9,901 nt of DNA from JBDHTO01 sp039808665 (GTDB lineage: Bacteria; Pseudomonadota; Alphaproteobacteria; Paracaedibacterales; JAKBAR01): the NCBI GenBank assembly GCA_039808665.1, contig JBDHTO010000043.1, positions 1-9,901 of the forward strand, in the 5' to 3' direction. The notes below the pieces were generated by a model. That model saw only the letters and a list, made by a program, of their open reading frames with translations. It did not search any database and was not told where the DNA came from. Positions 1-5,946 of the stretch are shown in pieces (position 1 is the first letter of the stretch; each line of letters begins with the position of its first letter). Made by a program: the position numbers and the translations under genes.

Positions 1-756
1 CTGGTGAATGAAACGATGATGCATCATCCGATTCATATTCACGGTCACTTTTTTAGGGTGTTGAATGGCCAAGGAGAGTTCAGCCCCCTGAAACATACTG
101 TGAATGTGGCGCCGTTTGAGACCGTAGAGATTGAATTTGAAGCAGACAAAGAAAAGGACTGGATTTTTCATTGCCACAACCTTTACCACATGAAACTTGG
201 CATGGGCGGAATTATCCATTATGCGGGAAGTCATAAAGATCATGCTTTAATGCATCACATAGGGGATCACTCGTCCGAACATGGAAATATGTGGTTTGGA
301 AAAGCGGAGATTGATGGATATTCAAATGTTGGGTTTTTGAGCGGAAAACTGACACGCCAAGACGACAATTTCATCGCAGATATACGTCACAATTATAAAC
401 GGGATCATGAGGGAGAATTAATCTATCAACGTTACCTGTCTCAGTTTTTTGGATTTTATGTGGGGGGGAAATCTGAACGTGAACACCATCAAACCAAGAA
501 CCGGGGGATTGTTGGTGTGGAATACACGCTACCTCTTTTTCTTAAGGCAGATTTCAGAGTGAATACAAAGGGAAGGTGTCGATTTGGTTTGTCAAATGAG
601 CATCAGCTGACAGAGAGGCTTTCCTTTGATTGGAGATGGAATACGGATAAGGAGTATACCCTGGAACTGCATTATGCGATTACAAAACAGCTCTCTATCT
701 CAGGGAACTATGACTCGCGGGAGAAATTTGGTGTTGGTTTGAGTTTAAGGTTCTAA
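1..756 (+). CDS. Multicopper oxidase (CopA-like) C-terminus fused to a CopB-like outer-membrane barrel, 5'-truncated
   Basis: The reading frame is open at the left edge, so only the last 251 or so codons are present. Counting from the GTG at 4, the first part carries the end of a cupredoxin domain: HPIHIHGH at about residues 8-15 and HCHNLYHMKLGM at 56-67. These supply type 2/3 copper histidines, the type 1 Cys57 and His62, and an axial Met67. This is the signature of CopA/laccase-type multicopper oxidases, which detoxify Cu(I) in the periplasm. A His-rich linker (about 77-93) follows. Residues about 98-250 are alternating, aromatic-rich beta-strand sequence resembling the CopB copper-resistance barrel (for example LIYQRYLSQFFGFYVGG and GIVGVEYTLPLFLKADF), ending in a C-terminal Phe typical of outer-membrane proteins. 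The oxidase assignment is firm; the CopB assignment is by recognition only. The barrel part is shorter than usual for CopB. No terminator is evident downstream. Confidence 0.8.
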   Translation: MVNETMMHHPIHIHGHFFRVLNGQGEFSPLKHTVNVAPFETVEIEFEADKEKDWIFHCHNLYHMKLGMGGIIHYAGSHKDHALMHHIGDHSSEHGNMWFGKAEIDGYSNVGFLSGKLTRQDDNFIADIRHNYKRDHEGELIYQRYLSQFFGFYVGGKSEREHHQTKNRGIVGVEYTLPLFLKADFRVNTKGRCRFGLSNEHQLTERLSFDWRWNTDKEYTLELHYAITKQLSISGNYDSREKFGVGLSLRF

Positions 757-786
757 GGACGTATGCACCATGACGAGATCATATAG

Positions 787-815
787 TTGATCTTGTGTGA
801 ATGCCTTTGTAGAAT
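787..815 (+). promoter_or_regulatory. Sigma70-type promoter for the SH3-domain gene
   Basis: A -35 element TTGATC (787-792) and a -10 element TAGAAT (810-815) are separated by exactly 17 bp. They lie in the spacer after the oxidase-barrel gene and would start transcription near 822, about 30 bases before the chosen ATG of the next gene. A small inverted repeat, GATCA (777-781) and TGATC (788-792), overlaps the -35 box and could be an operator, but it is short. Confidence 0.5.
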
Positions 816-852
816 GACTGGGTTCTATTAAATTGTGGAGAGTGTAAAGAAA

Positions 853-1596
853 ATGTCCCTGAAGCTTTTATTATCCTTGACGGTGTTATCAACGCCTCTC
901 TTTGCGGCACTGGGCAAGCATGAAGTTCAGGTGACCAAAACACCGACCTCTCAGACACAAGCCCCTAAGGTTTCTGGAAGACCTGTAAAAGATATTAAGG
1001 CACCGAAAAAAGTCGACAAAAAGAAGGTTGTAGAAAGTGCGAAGAAGGCTCCCTCAAAAGAGCCTGTGGATAAAAAGAAAGAGGGAGACGTAAAATCTTC
1101 AGAGGCTTCGACTCCTGGTGATGCTTCAAAAAGTGTGACGGATACCGCTGCTCTTGCTCCGACACGCTCTACCTCTCAATCCAATTTACCGATCCCAAGA
1201 TTTGTTTGTATCAAAGCAGGAGAGGCTAATATGCATGTCGGTCCTGGAAATACTTACCCCGTTGAGTGGAAGTATGTGCGTAAGTTTTTGCCTGTTGAGG
1301 TTATTGCAGAATTTGAACACTGGCGTCAGGTGCGTGATGCTCAGGGAACTGTGGGATGGCTTCATAAATCCCTTCTTTCCAGTAAGCGTTTTGTGATGGT
1401 GCAAAATAAAGTTGTGAACCTTTACACGGGTGCAGATTTGGAAAGCCCTGTGATTGCAACAGTGGAACCAGGGGTTGTGGCAAAGGTTTCTGAGTGCTTT
1501 CAATCCCTTTGCAAAATTGACATTCAAGGTGTTAAAGGGTGGGTAAAGCGTGAATTTCTCTGGGGTGTGTATCCGGATGAAGCGAAATTTTCGTGA
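853..1596 (+). CDS. Secreted SH3-domain protein with two bacterial SH3 repeats
   Basis: The 247-residue product starts with a Sec signal peptide (MSLKLLLSLT..., likely cleaved after LFA at residue 18). Next is a long Lys/Pro/Ala/Ser-rich linker (about 20-112) that looks disordered, then two SH3-like domains (about 117-176 and 180-238). The first has the typical N-M-H-V-G-P-G-N-T-Y-P-V run and LPVEVIAEF; the C-terminus is LWGVYPDE. This matches the alphaproteobacterial SH3 (COG3807-like) family, thought to bind cell-wall material in the periplasm; no enzyme activity is expected. ATG 853 is preferred over GTG 835 because the signal peptide then begins correctly and GGAGAG (837-842) can act as ribosome binding site, with a rather long 10-base spacer. 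It appears monocistronic, with its own promoter. The precise function is unknown; family placement is confident. Confidence 0.85.
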   Translation: MSLKLLLSLTVLSTPLFAALGKHEVQVTKTPTSQTQAPKVSGRPVKDIKAPKKVDKKKVVESAKKAPSKEPVDKKKEGDVKSSEASTPGDASKSVTDTAALAPTRSTSQSNLPIPRFVCIKAGEANMHVGPGNTYPVEWKYVRKFLPVEVIAEFEHWRQVRDAQGTVGWLHKSLLSSKRFVMVQNKVVNLYTGADLESPVIATVEPGVVAKVSECFQSLCKIDIQGVKGWVKREFLWGVYPDEAKFS

Positions 1597-1613
1597 GCTT
1601 TATCTAGCTGATC

Positions 1614-1838
1614 TTACGATGCTTTCTCATCCCCTGTTTTGTAGTAATTTAAAATAAAAACTCGAATAGCACTCGAGAGGTTGTAGCTTGCCTCTTTATT
1701 CTTCTCAATCTCTGCGACAAGGCTTGCCATGGACATGGATCGTTCTTCGGCAATGTGTCGAAGGGATGCATAAAACTCCTCTTCAAGAGTGATACTTGTG
1801 CGGTGACCAAGAATGGTCATGGAGTGATTTTTAATCAT
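1614..1838 (-). CDS. Ribbon-helix-helix DNA-binding domain protein (RHH_4 type)
   Basis: This 74-residue protein has the layout of the alphaproteobacterial RHH_4 (COG4321-like) family. A beta strand around residues 12-19 (HRTSITLE) would form the DNA-contacting ribbon, followed by helices at about 20-33 and 36-46, then the conserved NLSSAIRVFIL block at 53-63. Such proteins dimerise and may regulate transcription; the target is not known. It begins 3 bases after the fumC stop (TAA-GTT-ATG), so it is probably co-transcribed and translationally coupled with fumC. ATG 1838 is taken because coupling is tightest there; an internal Met7 has no visible ribosome binding site. A fumC plus RHH gene neighbourhood is, to my knowledge, common in alphaproteobacteria, which supports a real gene despite its size. 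It converges with the SH3 gene, with a 17-bp gap and no clear terminator. Confidence 0.85.
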   Translation of the reverse strand: MIKNHSMTILGHRTSITLEEEFYASLRHIAEERSMSMASLVAEIEKNKEASYNLSSAIRVFILNYYKTGDEKAS

Positions 1839-1841
1839 AAC

Positions 1842-3236
1842 TTACTCAAAAGGGGTGAGCATTTTGGAGGGATCTACATGCTTGTCAAAGGTCGCTTCAT
1901 CCATGAGCCCAAGGGATAGAACCGCTTCTTTGAGGGAGGTTCCCTCTCTATGGGCTTTTTTCGCGGCTTGGCTGGCTTTGTCATATCCAATGACCGTATT
2001 AAGCGATGTTGCAAGCATCAGCGTTGTGTCGCAGTTGTGTTTGATTTGGGGTTCATTTAACTCAATGCCCTCAAGGCAGTGTTCACAGAAACTTGCGCAT
2101 GCTGTTGTCAGAAGATCGAGAGATTGAAGGATATTATAGCCAATGACGGGCTTAAAAACATTAAGCTGGAGGTGTCCCTGGGATCCTGCGATGGTAATTG
2201 TTGTGTGGTTGCCCATAACTTGGGCTGCAACCATCGTAAGTGCTTCCGCCTGTGTAGGGTTAACTTTACCGGGCATGATGGATGATCCCGGTTCATTTTC
2301 GGGGAGTTTAAGTTCATTCAGCCCTGCGCGTGGTCCAGATCCAAGAAGGCGGATGTCATTACCAATTTTCATTAAACTAACGGCCAAAGTGTTGAGTGCA
2401 CCAGAGAAATGAACAAGGGCATCGTGAGAGGCAAGGGCCTCAAACTTATTGAGAGCACTTGTAAAGGGAAGCTTTGTGTGTTCCGCCATTTCCTTGGCAA
2501 ACATTTCTGCAAATTTTTTATGGGTATTAAGACCTGTCCCCACAGCCGTTCCACCCTGGGCAAGGGCGTAAACATGCTTGAGTGTGCCTTGTATACGTTC
2601 AATGCAGAGATGAATCTGCTCTGCAAAGGCGGAAAACTCCTGACCAACCGTCATCGGTGTTGCATCCTGAAGATGGGTCCGTGCGATTTTAATGTGCTTC
2701 TCAAAAGCTTTTTCCTTCTGGCGAAAAGCTTTTTCAAACTTCACAAGCTCAGGAAGAAGGGTGGATGTCACACTGAGAATGACGGCAATGTGTAAAGCTG
2801 TCGGGAAGCAGTCGTTACTTGACTGTCCAAAATTCACATGGTCATTCGGGTGAATAGGGGATTTTGATCCAAGAGAGCTTCCAAGTGCGGTATTTGCAAT
2901 ATTGGCAATCACTTCATTCACATTCATGTTGGACTGTGTTCCTGAACCCGTTTGCCAAACACGAAGGGGGAATTGATCCAAAAACTGATCGCGGACTAAA
3001 ATATCGTCGCATGCCTTGATGATATGTTCTGCAAAATCCTTAGAAAGACAACCGAGCTTTGCATTGACAGAGGCGCTTACGCGTTTGATCATCACAAGAG
3101 CGCGCACAATTTCCATGGGCATGGTTTCTTTGCCAATATTAAAAAAATGAAGAGAACGCTCTGTTTGAGAGCCCCAATAGGCACGCTCATCAATCTCAAT
3201 AGCGCCGATAGAGTCTTTTTCAATGCGTGATGACAT
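1842..3236 (-). CDS. fumC: Fumarate hydratase class II
   Basis: Class II fumarase reversibly hydrates fumarate to L-malate in the TCA cycle; it is an iron-free cytosolic homotetramer. The 464-residue product is full length (E. coli FumC is 467). Visible family motifs are SGTQSNMNVNEV (98-109), the SSN triplet (139-141), TH at 187-188 containing the catalytic-site His188, and the mobile signature loop GSSIMPGKVNP (317-327) with the catalytic Ser318. Residue numbers coincide with those of the E. coli enzyme. The start ATG at 3236 is preceded on the minus strand by an AAGAGA-like ribosome binding site about 9 bases away. It is the first gene of a two-gene unit with the RHH protein and is transcribed divergently from tadA. 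It could in principle be confused with aspartase or argininosuccinate lyase of the same superfamily, but the motif set is that of fumarase. Nothing appears damaged. Confidence 0.97.
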   Translation of the reverse strand: MSSRIEKDSIGAIEIDERAYWGSQTERSLHFFNIGKETMPMEIVRALVMIKRVSASVNAKLGCLSKDFAEHIIKACDDILVRDQFLDQFPLRVWQTGSGTQSNMNVNEVIANIANTALGSSLGSKSPIHPNDHVNFGQSSNDCFPTALHIAVILSVTSTLLPELVKFEKAFRQKEKAFEKHIKIARTHLQDATPMTVGQEFSAFAEQIHLCIERIQGTLKHVYALAQGGTAVGTGLNTHKKFAEMFAKEMAEHTKLPFTSALNKFEALASHDALVHFSGALNTLAVSLMKIGNDIRLLGSGPRAGLNELKLPENEPGSSIMPGKVNPTQAEALTMVAAQVMGNHTTITIAGSQGHLQLNVFKPVIGYNILQSLDLLTTACASFCEHCLEGIELNEPQIKHNCDTTLMLATSLNTVIGYDKASQAAKKAHREGTSLKEAVLSLGLMDEATFDKHVDPSKMLTPFE

Positions 3237-3289
3237 GATGGGTTTCTCTTGCCTTTCTAAAAAGGGGATCTTAGTCTGTAACTCATGAA

Positions 3290-3297
3290 ATTATAGT
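3290..3297. promoter_or_regulatory. Overlapping divergent -10 elements between fumC and tadA
   Basis: The 80-bp spacer between the two divergent genes contains ATTATAGT. Read on the minus strand, 3295-3290 is a perfect TATAAT facing fumC, 54 bases before its ATG. Read on the plus strand, 3292-3297 is TATAGT facing tadA, 19 bases before its ATG. Neither has a convincing -35 box at 16-18 bp, so this is a proposal based mainly on the -10 match and position. If both are used, the two promoters would compete. Confidence 0.3.
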
Positions 3298-3316
3298 GAA
3301 AAAACCTTAATATTCC

Positions 3317-3751
3317 ATGAAAATTGATGACGTGTGGCATATTGCTTTGCAAAAAGCACAGGAGGCGTTTGATCAAAATGAAGTGCCCGTGGGTGCTGTG
3401 ATTGTCAAAAATGGCAGTGTGATTGCGGCGGCCTCAAACAGGTGCGAGCGCGCAAAGGATCCCACGCAACATGCGGAACTTGTGGCCATTCAAGAAGCTC
3501 TTCGTTTAACGGGGGATATGTATCTTTCAGATTGTACACTTTATGTGACCTTAGAGCCCTGTTGTATGTGTGCGGGGGCCATTGATCTAGTGGGCATTCG
3601 AAAGGTTTATTTTGGCGCCTACGACCCTAAAATGGGGGAGATTGATCACAACCACAAGGTATGGGACGGGAAAAAAATTGAGGTCTATGGAGGGTTTTTC
3701 GAAAAAGAATACTCCAATCTCTTGAAAAGATTCTTCAAAAAACTGAGGTAA
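3317..3751 (+). CDS. tadA: tRNA-specific adenosine-34 deaminase
   Basis: TadA converts adenosine to inosine at the wobble position of tRNA-Arg(ACG), allowing one tRNA to read CGU, CGC and CGA. The 144-residue product has the cytidine/deoxycytidylate deaminase fold signatures: HAE at 52-54 (zinc ligand His52, proton-shuttling Glu54) and PCCMC at 81-85 (zinc ligands Cys82 and Cys85). The flanking NRCERAKDPTQHAE and the C-terminal F-F-K-K-L-R helix fit TadA better than guanine or cytosine deaminases. Length is usual for the family. The ATG at 3317 has no strong ribosome binding site. The stop codon ends one base before the CCA end of a tRNA-Leu gene on the other strand, so the two transcription units meet tail to tail. 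That tRNA is not a TadA substrate (its anticodon is CAA), so a functional link is not implied. Confidence 0.95.
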   Translation: MKIDDVWHIALQKAQEAFDQNEVPVGAVIVKNGSVIAAASNRCERAKDPTQHAELVAIQEALRLTGDMYLSDCTLYVTLEPCCMCAGAIDLVGIRKVYFGAYDPKMGEIDHNHKVWDGKKIEVYGGFFEKEYSNLLKRFFKKLR

Positions 3752-3752
3752 A

Positions 3753-3839
3753 TGGTGCCCCCGAAGAGAATCGAACTCCCACATCGTTGCCGATAGCAGA
3801 TTTTGAGTCTGCCGCGTCTACCAGTTCCGCCACAGGGGC
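3753..3839 (-). tRNA. tRNA-Leu (anticodon CAA), CCA encoded
   Basis: On the minus strand the sequence folds as a class II tRNA. The acceptor stem is GCCCCTG (from 3839) with CGGGGGC, followed by A73 and an encoded CCA (3755-3753). The D arm has GGTAGA in the loop. The anticodon stem GCAGA/TCTGC encloses loop CTCAAAA, giving anticodon CAA. The long variable arm is ATCG-GCAA-CGAT, and the T arm GGGAG-TTCGATT-CTCTT contains two G-T pairs. A long variable arm and CAA anticodon identify tRNA-Leu reading UUG codons. It has its own promoter immediately upstream. The 3' end faces the tadA stop with a one-base gap. No stem-plus-T-run terminator was seen; a T6 run lies on the minus strand 14 bases past the CCA, inside tadA. 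Confidence 0.96.
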
Positions 3840-3851
3840 AAGCACAGGCTG

Positions 3852-3879
3852 ATCATAGCAATTTTTTCTTGTGGGTCAA
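3852..3879 (-). promoter_or_regulatory. Sigma70 promoter for tRNA-Leu
   Basis: On the minus strand, TTGACC (3879-3874) and TATGAT (3857-3852) are separated by 16 bp. This close match to consensus points at the tRNA-Leu gene, whose first base is 12 bases beyond the -10 element, implying a 5' leader of only a few bases to be removed by RNase P. It lies within the gap before ruvC. Confidence 0.7.
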
Positions 3880-3907
3880 GAAAATTCATGTGCATACTCA
3901 ACATGTC

Positions 3908-4417
3908 ATGACATCAGTTGTAAAAATTATTGGTTTAGACCCCGGTCTACAGCGCACAGGGTGGGGTGTTATTACCTCTTTTGGAAATAAATTATCTTAT
4001 TTTGCCCATGGCGTCATTCAAACGCCAAGCAAGCTCGATTTAGCACCACGTCTTTCTTTTTTGTTTGATCAACTCTCCACAATTCTTGAAACCCATGCTC
4101 CGGATGAGGCGGCCGTTGAAGAGACTTTTGTCAACATGAATGCCGTTTCCACCCTTAAGCTTGGGATGGCGAGGGGGGTTGTTTTGATGGCACCTGCACG
4201 GTGTGGTCTTCCTGTGGGTGAATATGCGACAAATCGCGTGAAAAAGGCGGTTGTCGGTGTGGGGCATGCGGGAAAAGACCAAGTGGCCATGATGGTCCAA
4301 AGGTTGCTTTCAGGTTGCCCTTCTGTCGAAAGTGATGCCGCGGATGCCTTGGCTGTTGCCATCTGTCATGCCCACTTTCGTCTTCTTCGGAATTTGGAAA
4401 ACTATCACATTTCCTAG
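3908..4417 (+). CDS. ruvC: Crossover junction endodeoxyribonuclease RuvC
   Basis: RuvC is the dimeric endonuclease that resolves Holliday junctions during homologous recombination, working with the RuvAB branch-migration motor. The 169-residue product has the RNase H-like active site: Asp11 in IGLDPG, Glu71 in AAVEETFVN, and Asp143 and Asp146 in ESDAADALA, all four acidic residues being present. Also visible are the conserved Y-A-T-N-R-V-K-K-A-V-V-G-V-G-H-A-G-K segment (106-123) and usual family length. The frame stays open upstream to 3803, but that extension runs through the tRNA-Leu gene and its promoter and has no RuvC-like sequence. ATG 3908 therefore fits best, although no clear ribosome binding site precedes it. 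ruvA and ruvB are not adjacent, unlike the ruvCAB cluster of many proteobacteria; the next gene is an unrelated channel. Confidence 0.95.
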   Translation: MTSVVKIIGLDPGLQRTGWGVITSFGNKLSYFAHGVIQTPSKLDLAPRLSFLFDQLSTILETHAPDEAAVEETFVNMNAVSTLKLGMARGVVLMAPARCGLPVGEYATNRVKKAVVGVGHAGKDQVAMMVQRLLSGCPSVESDAADALAVAICHAHFRLLRNLENYHIS

Positions 4418-4438
4418 ATCATAGCCTCTAGTATAGTA

Positions 4439-4477
4439 CTTAGGGATTTTTCCCAAGATTAAGCGATCTTTAAAGAT
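4439..4477. repeat. Two small inverted repeats in the ruvC-channel spacer
   Basis: The 107-bp spacer 4418-4524 holds two palindromic elements. The first is CTT-a-GGGA-TTTT-TCCC-AAG (4439-4457), a 7-bp stem with one bulged A; it lacks a following T run, so it is not a standard intrinsic terminator. The second is the perfect 12-bp palindrome ATCTTTAAAGAT (4466-4477), which could be an operator. A TAAAAT (4485-4490) and a TATAGT (4432-4437) resemble -10 boxes but lack credible -35 partners. Short AT-rich palindromes also arise by chance. Confidence 0.35.
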
Positions 4478-4524
4478 TTATAGATAAAATAGACTCAAAG
4501 TGAGAGTGTTATCGCCTACATCCT

Positions 4525-5934
4525 ATGGAAAACAGAACAGTTCATACCTTTTACCTGTGGTCGCGCATACTTTTGGTGCTATTGCTTACCGGGGGTATTG
4601 TAGCGCTTTCCTCAGGCCATACCCATCATATGTCCGTGTGGTATATGGATCGCATCATCAAATCCCTTCTTATTCTTTTAGTGGTGAGGCTCCTTTATAC
4701 AATTTTTGTCTATATCGCCTCGGCTACCTTTCAAAAATATTTTAATAAAAGTCTGCCCCATTTTGGGATAAGAGTGTTTCAATTTATTGCTCTTTTTTCT
4801 GCGGTTTTGAGCATTACAGTTTTTGTATTAGATAAATCTATCTTCAGTCTTTTGGCACTTGGTGGCGTTGTGGGGGCGGGTATTGCTCTTGGTATTGGTC
4901 CGATTATCCTGGATGCTTTTTCAGGACTTGCCCATGAGGCGGAAAACTCTATTGAAATGGGAGATTGGGTCAAACTTGAAGATGGCCGCGAGGGAAAGGT
5001 TCTTTCATCATCCTGGCGCTCTGTGCGTATGGTAACAACGGATAAAACACTAATTGTTTTCCCTCATCGTAAACTTTCAGAGGGGTTTACAAATCTCAGT
5101 CGACCGGAATCCCCTATGATGCAAACAATTCAAATTACTGTGGATCATACAATTCCGGTGGAACGTGCTCAAAGGATTATTCTTGCGGCAACAATCGTGG
5201 TTCCTCAAGTGCATGATAAAAAATGCTCTGTGGGCGCTGTTCAAGCAACAGAGGGTGGGATGGTGTATGATGTACGTTATCAGATAAAGGAATTTCCCGT
5301 TTGGAGAGAGGCGAAGCACGCCGTTTTTGAATCGATTACACGGCACTTGCACGATTATGGCCTTAAGGTTTCTGAAACCCTTGGGGAATATGCTCTTTCA
5401 GAAGGTGGGCACCCCTATAGTGAGTATCATCCGCTTTCTGTGCGCGAATCCCTTTCTGAGGTTGATCTGATGACGTGCCTTTCTAAAAAGGATTTTGAGG
5501 TTTTGTGTAAAGCCGTGGAAAAAAGGGTATACCGTTTTGGAGATATTGTGATTCAACAGGGAGATAAGGGTGATTCTTTATTCTTTGTGGCAGAGGGTGT
5601 TTTAGATGTTTTTGTGACAAAAAAAGGTATGGATGTCCACGTCGCAACCCTGGGTAAGGGGGAGTATGTGGGGGAGAAATCTTTTCTTATGGGAGAAGCT
5701 CGTTCTGCGACCGTGAAAGCAGCAACACCCGTAGTGCTTTTTGAAATCCATAGCCGCTCTATTGCGCCACTTCTTAAAACAAATCAAAAAATGATACAGA
5801 CTCTTGCCAAGGTTATGCACAACCGAGAGGATGAGGACATAAAGCTTCTGAAAAATGTAAAGACCGAGAATAGAAAATCAAAAGATGGTCTATCTAAAGT
5901 CGTGAGCGCGATTCAACGCTATTTCAGTATCTAG
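4525..5934 (+). CDS. MscS-family channel with C-terminal cyclic-nucleotide-binding domain
   Basis: The 469-residue inner-membrane protein has hydrophobic segments at about 10-30, 44-66 and 82-102. A glycine/alanine-rich pore helix follows at about 105-133 (LALGGVVGAGIALGIG), then the MscS beta domain (about 134-192, with EMGDWVKLEDGREGKV) and an alpha/beta cytoplasmic part to about 290. Residues about 318-420 form a cNMP-binding domain. Its phosphate-binding cassette retains the key elements: Gly383-Glu384 and Arg393-Ser-Ala-Thr396, so ligand binding is plausible. This architecture matches the bacterial cyclic-nucleotide-gated (bCNG) subgroup of MscS channels, which tend to respond to cAMP/cGMP rather than to tension alone. 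ATG 4525 is the only usable start after the in-frame stop at 4501; the ribosome binding site is weak. The C-terminal tail (about 430-469) is charged and probably helical. Ligand and conducted ion are not readable from the sequence. Confidence 0.9.
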   Translation: MENRTVHTFYLWSRILLVLLLTGGIVALSSGHTHHMSVWYMDRIIKSLLILLVVRLLYTIFVYIASATFQKYFNKSLPHFGIRVFQFIALFSAVLSITVFVLDKSIFSLLALGGVVGAGIALGIGPIILDAFSGLAHEAENSIEMGDWVKLEDGREGKVLSSSWRSVRMVTTDKTLIVFPHRKLSEGFTNLSRPESPMMQTIQITVDHTIPVERAQRIILAATIVVPQVHDKKCSVGAVQATEGGMVYDVRYQIKEFPVWREAKHAVFESITRHLHDYGLKVSETLGEYALSEGGHPYSEYHPLSVRESLSEVDLMTCLSKKDFEVLCKAVEKRVYRFGDIVIQQGDKGDSLFFVAEGVLDVFVTKKGMDVHVATLGKGEYVGEKSFLMGEARSATVKAATPVVLFEIHSRSIAPLLKTNQKMIQTLAKVMHNREDEDIKLLKNVKTENRKSKDGLSKVVSAIQRYFSI

Positions 5935-5946
5935 TGGCTTTTTAAA

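Noticed and set aside
835..852. GTG 835 as start of the SH3 protein
   Set aside because: It adds six residues before a well-formed signal peptide and uses the GGAG that serves better as ribosome binding site for ATG 853.
2409..2795. 128-residue plus-strand frame antisense to fumC
   Set aside because: It is a shadow of conserved fumarase codons; no recognisable domain.
3803..3907. N-terminal extension of ruvC to an upstream start at 3803
   Set aside because: The extension covers the tRNA-Leu gene and its promoter, and its residues (PRLPVPPQGQ...) are a translation of tRNA sequence; RuvC proteins start just before IGLDPG.
4439..4457. Hairpin after ruvC as an intrinsic terminator
   Set aside because: A 7-bp bulged stem exists, but no T run follows on either strand, so I list it only as an inverted repeat.
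4500..4745. 81-residue plus-strand frame overlapping the start of the channel gene
   Set aside because: It overlaps the first two membrane segments of the MscS-like protein in another frame and has no family match.
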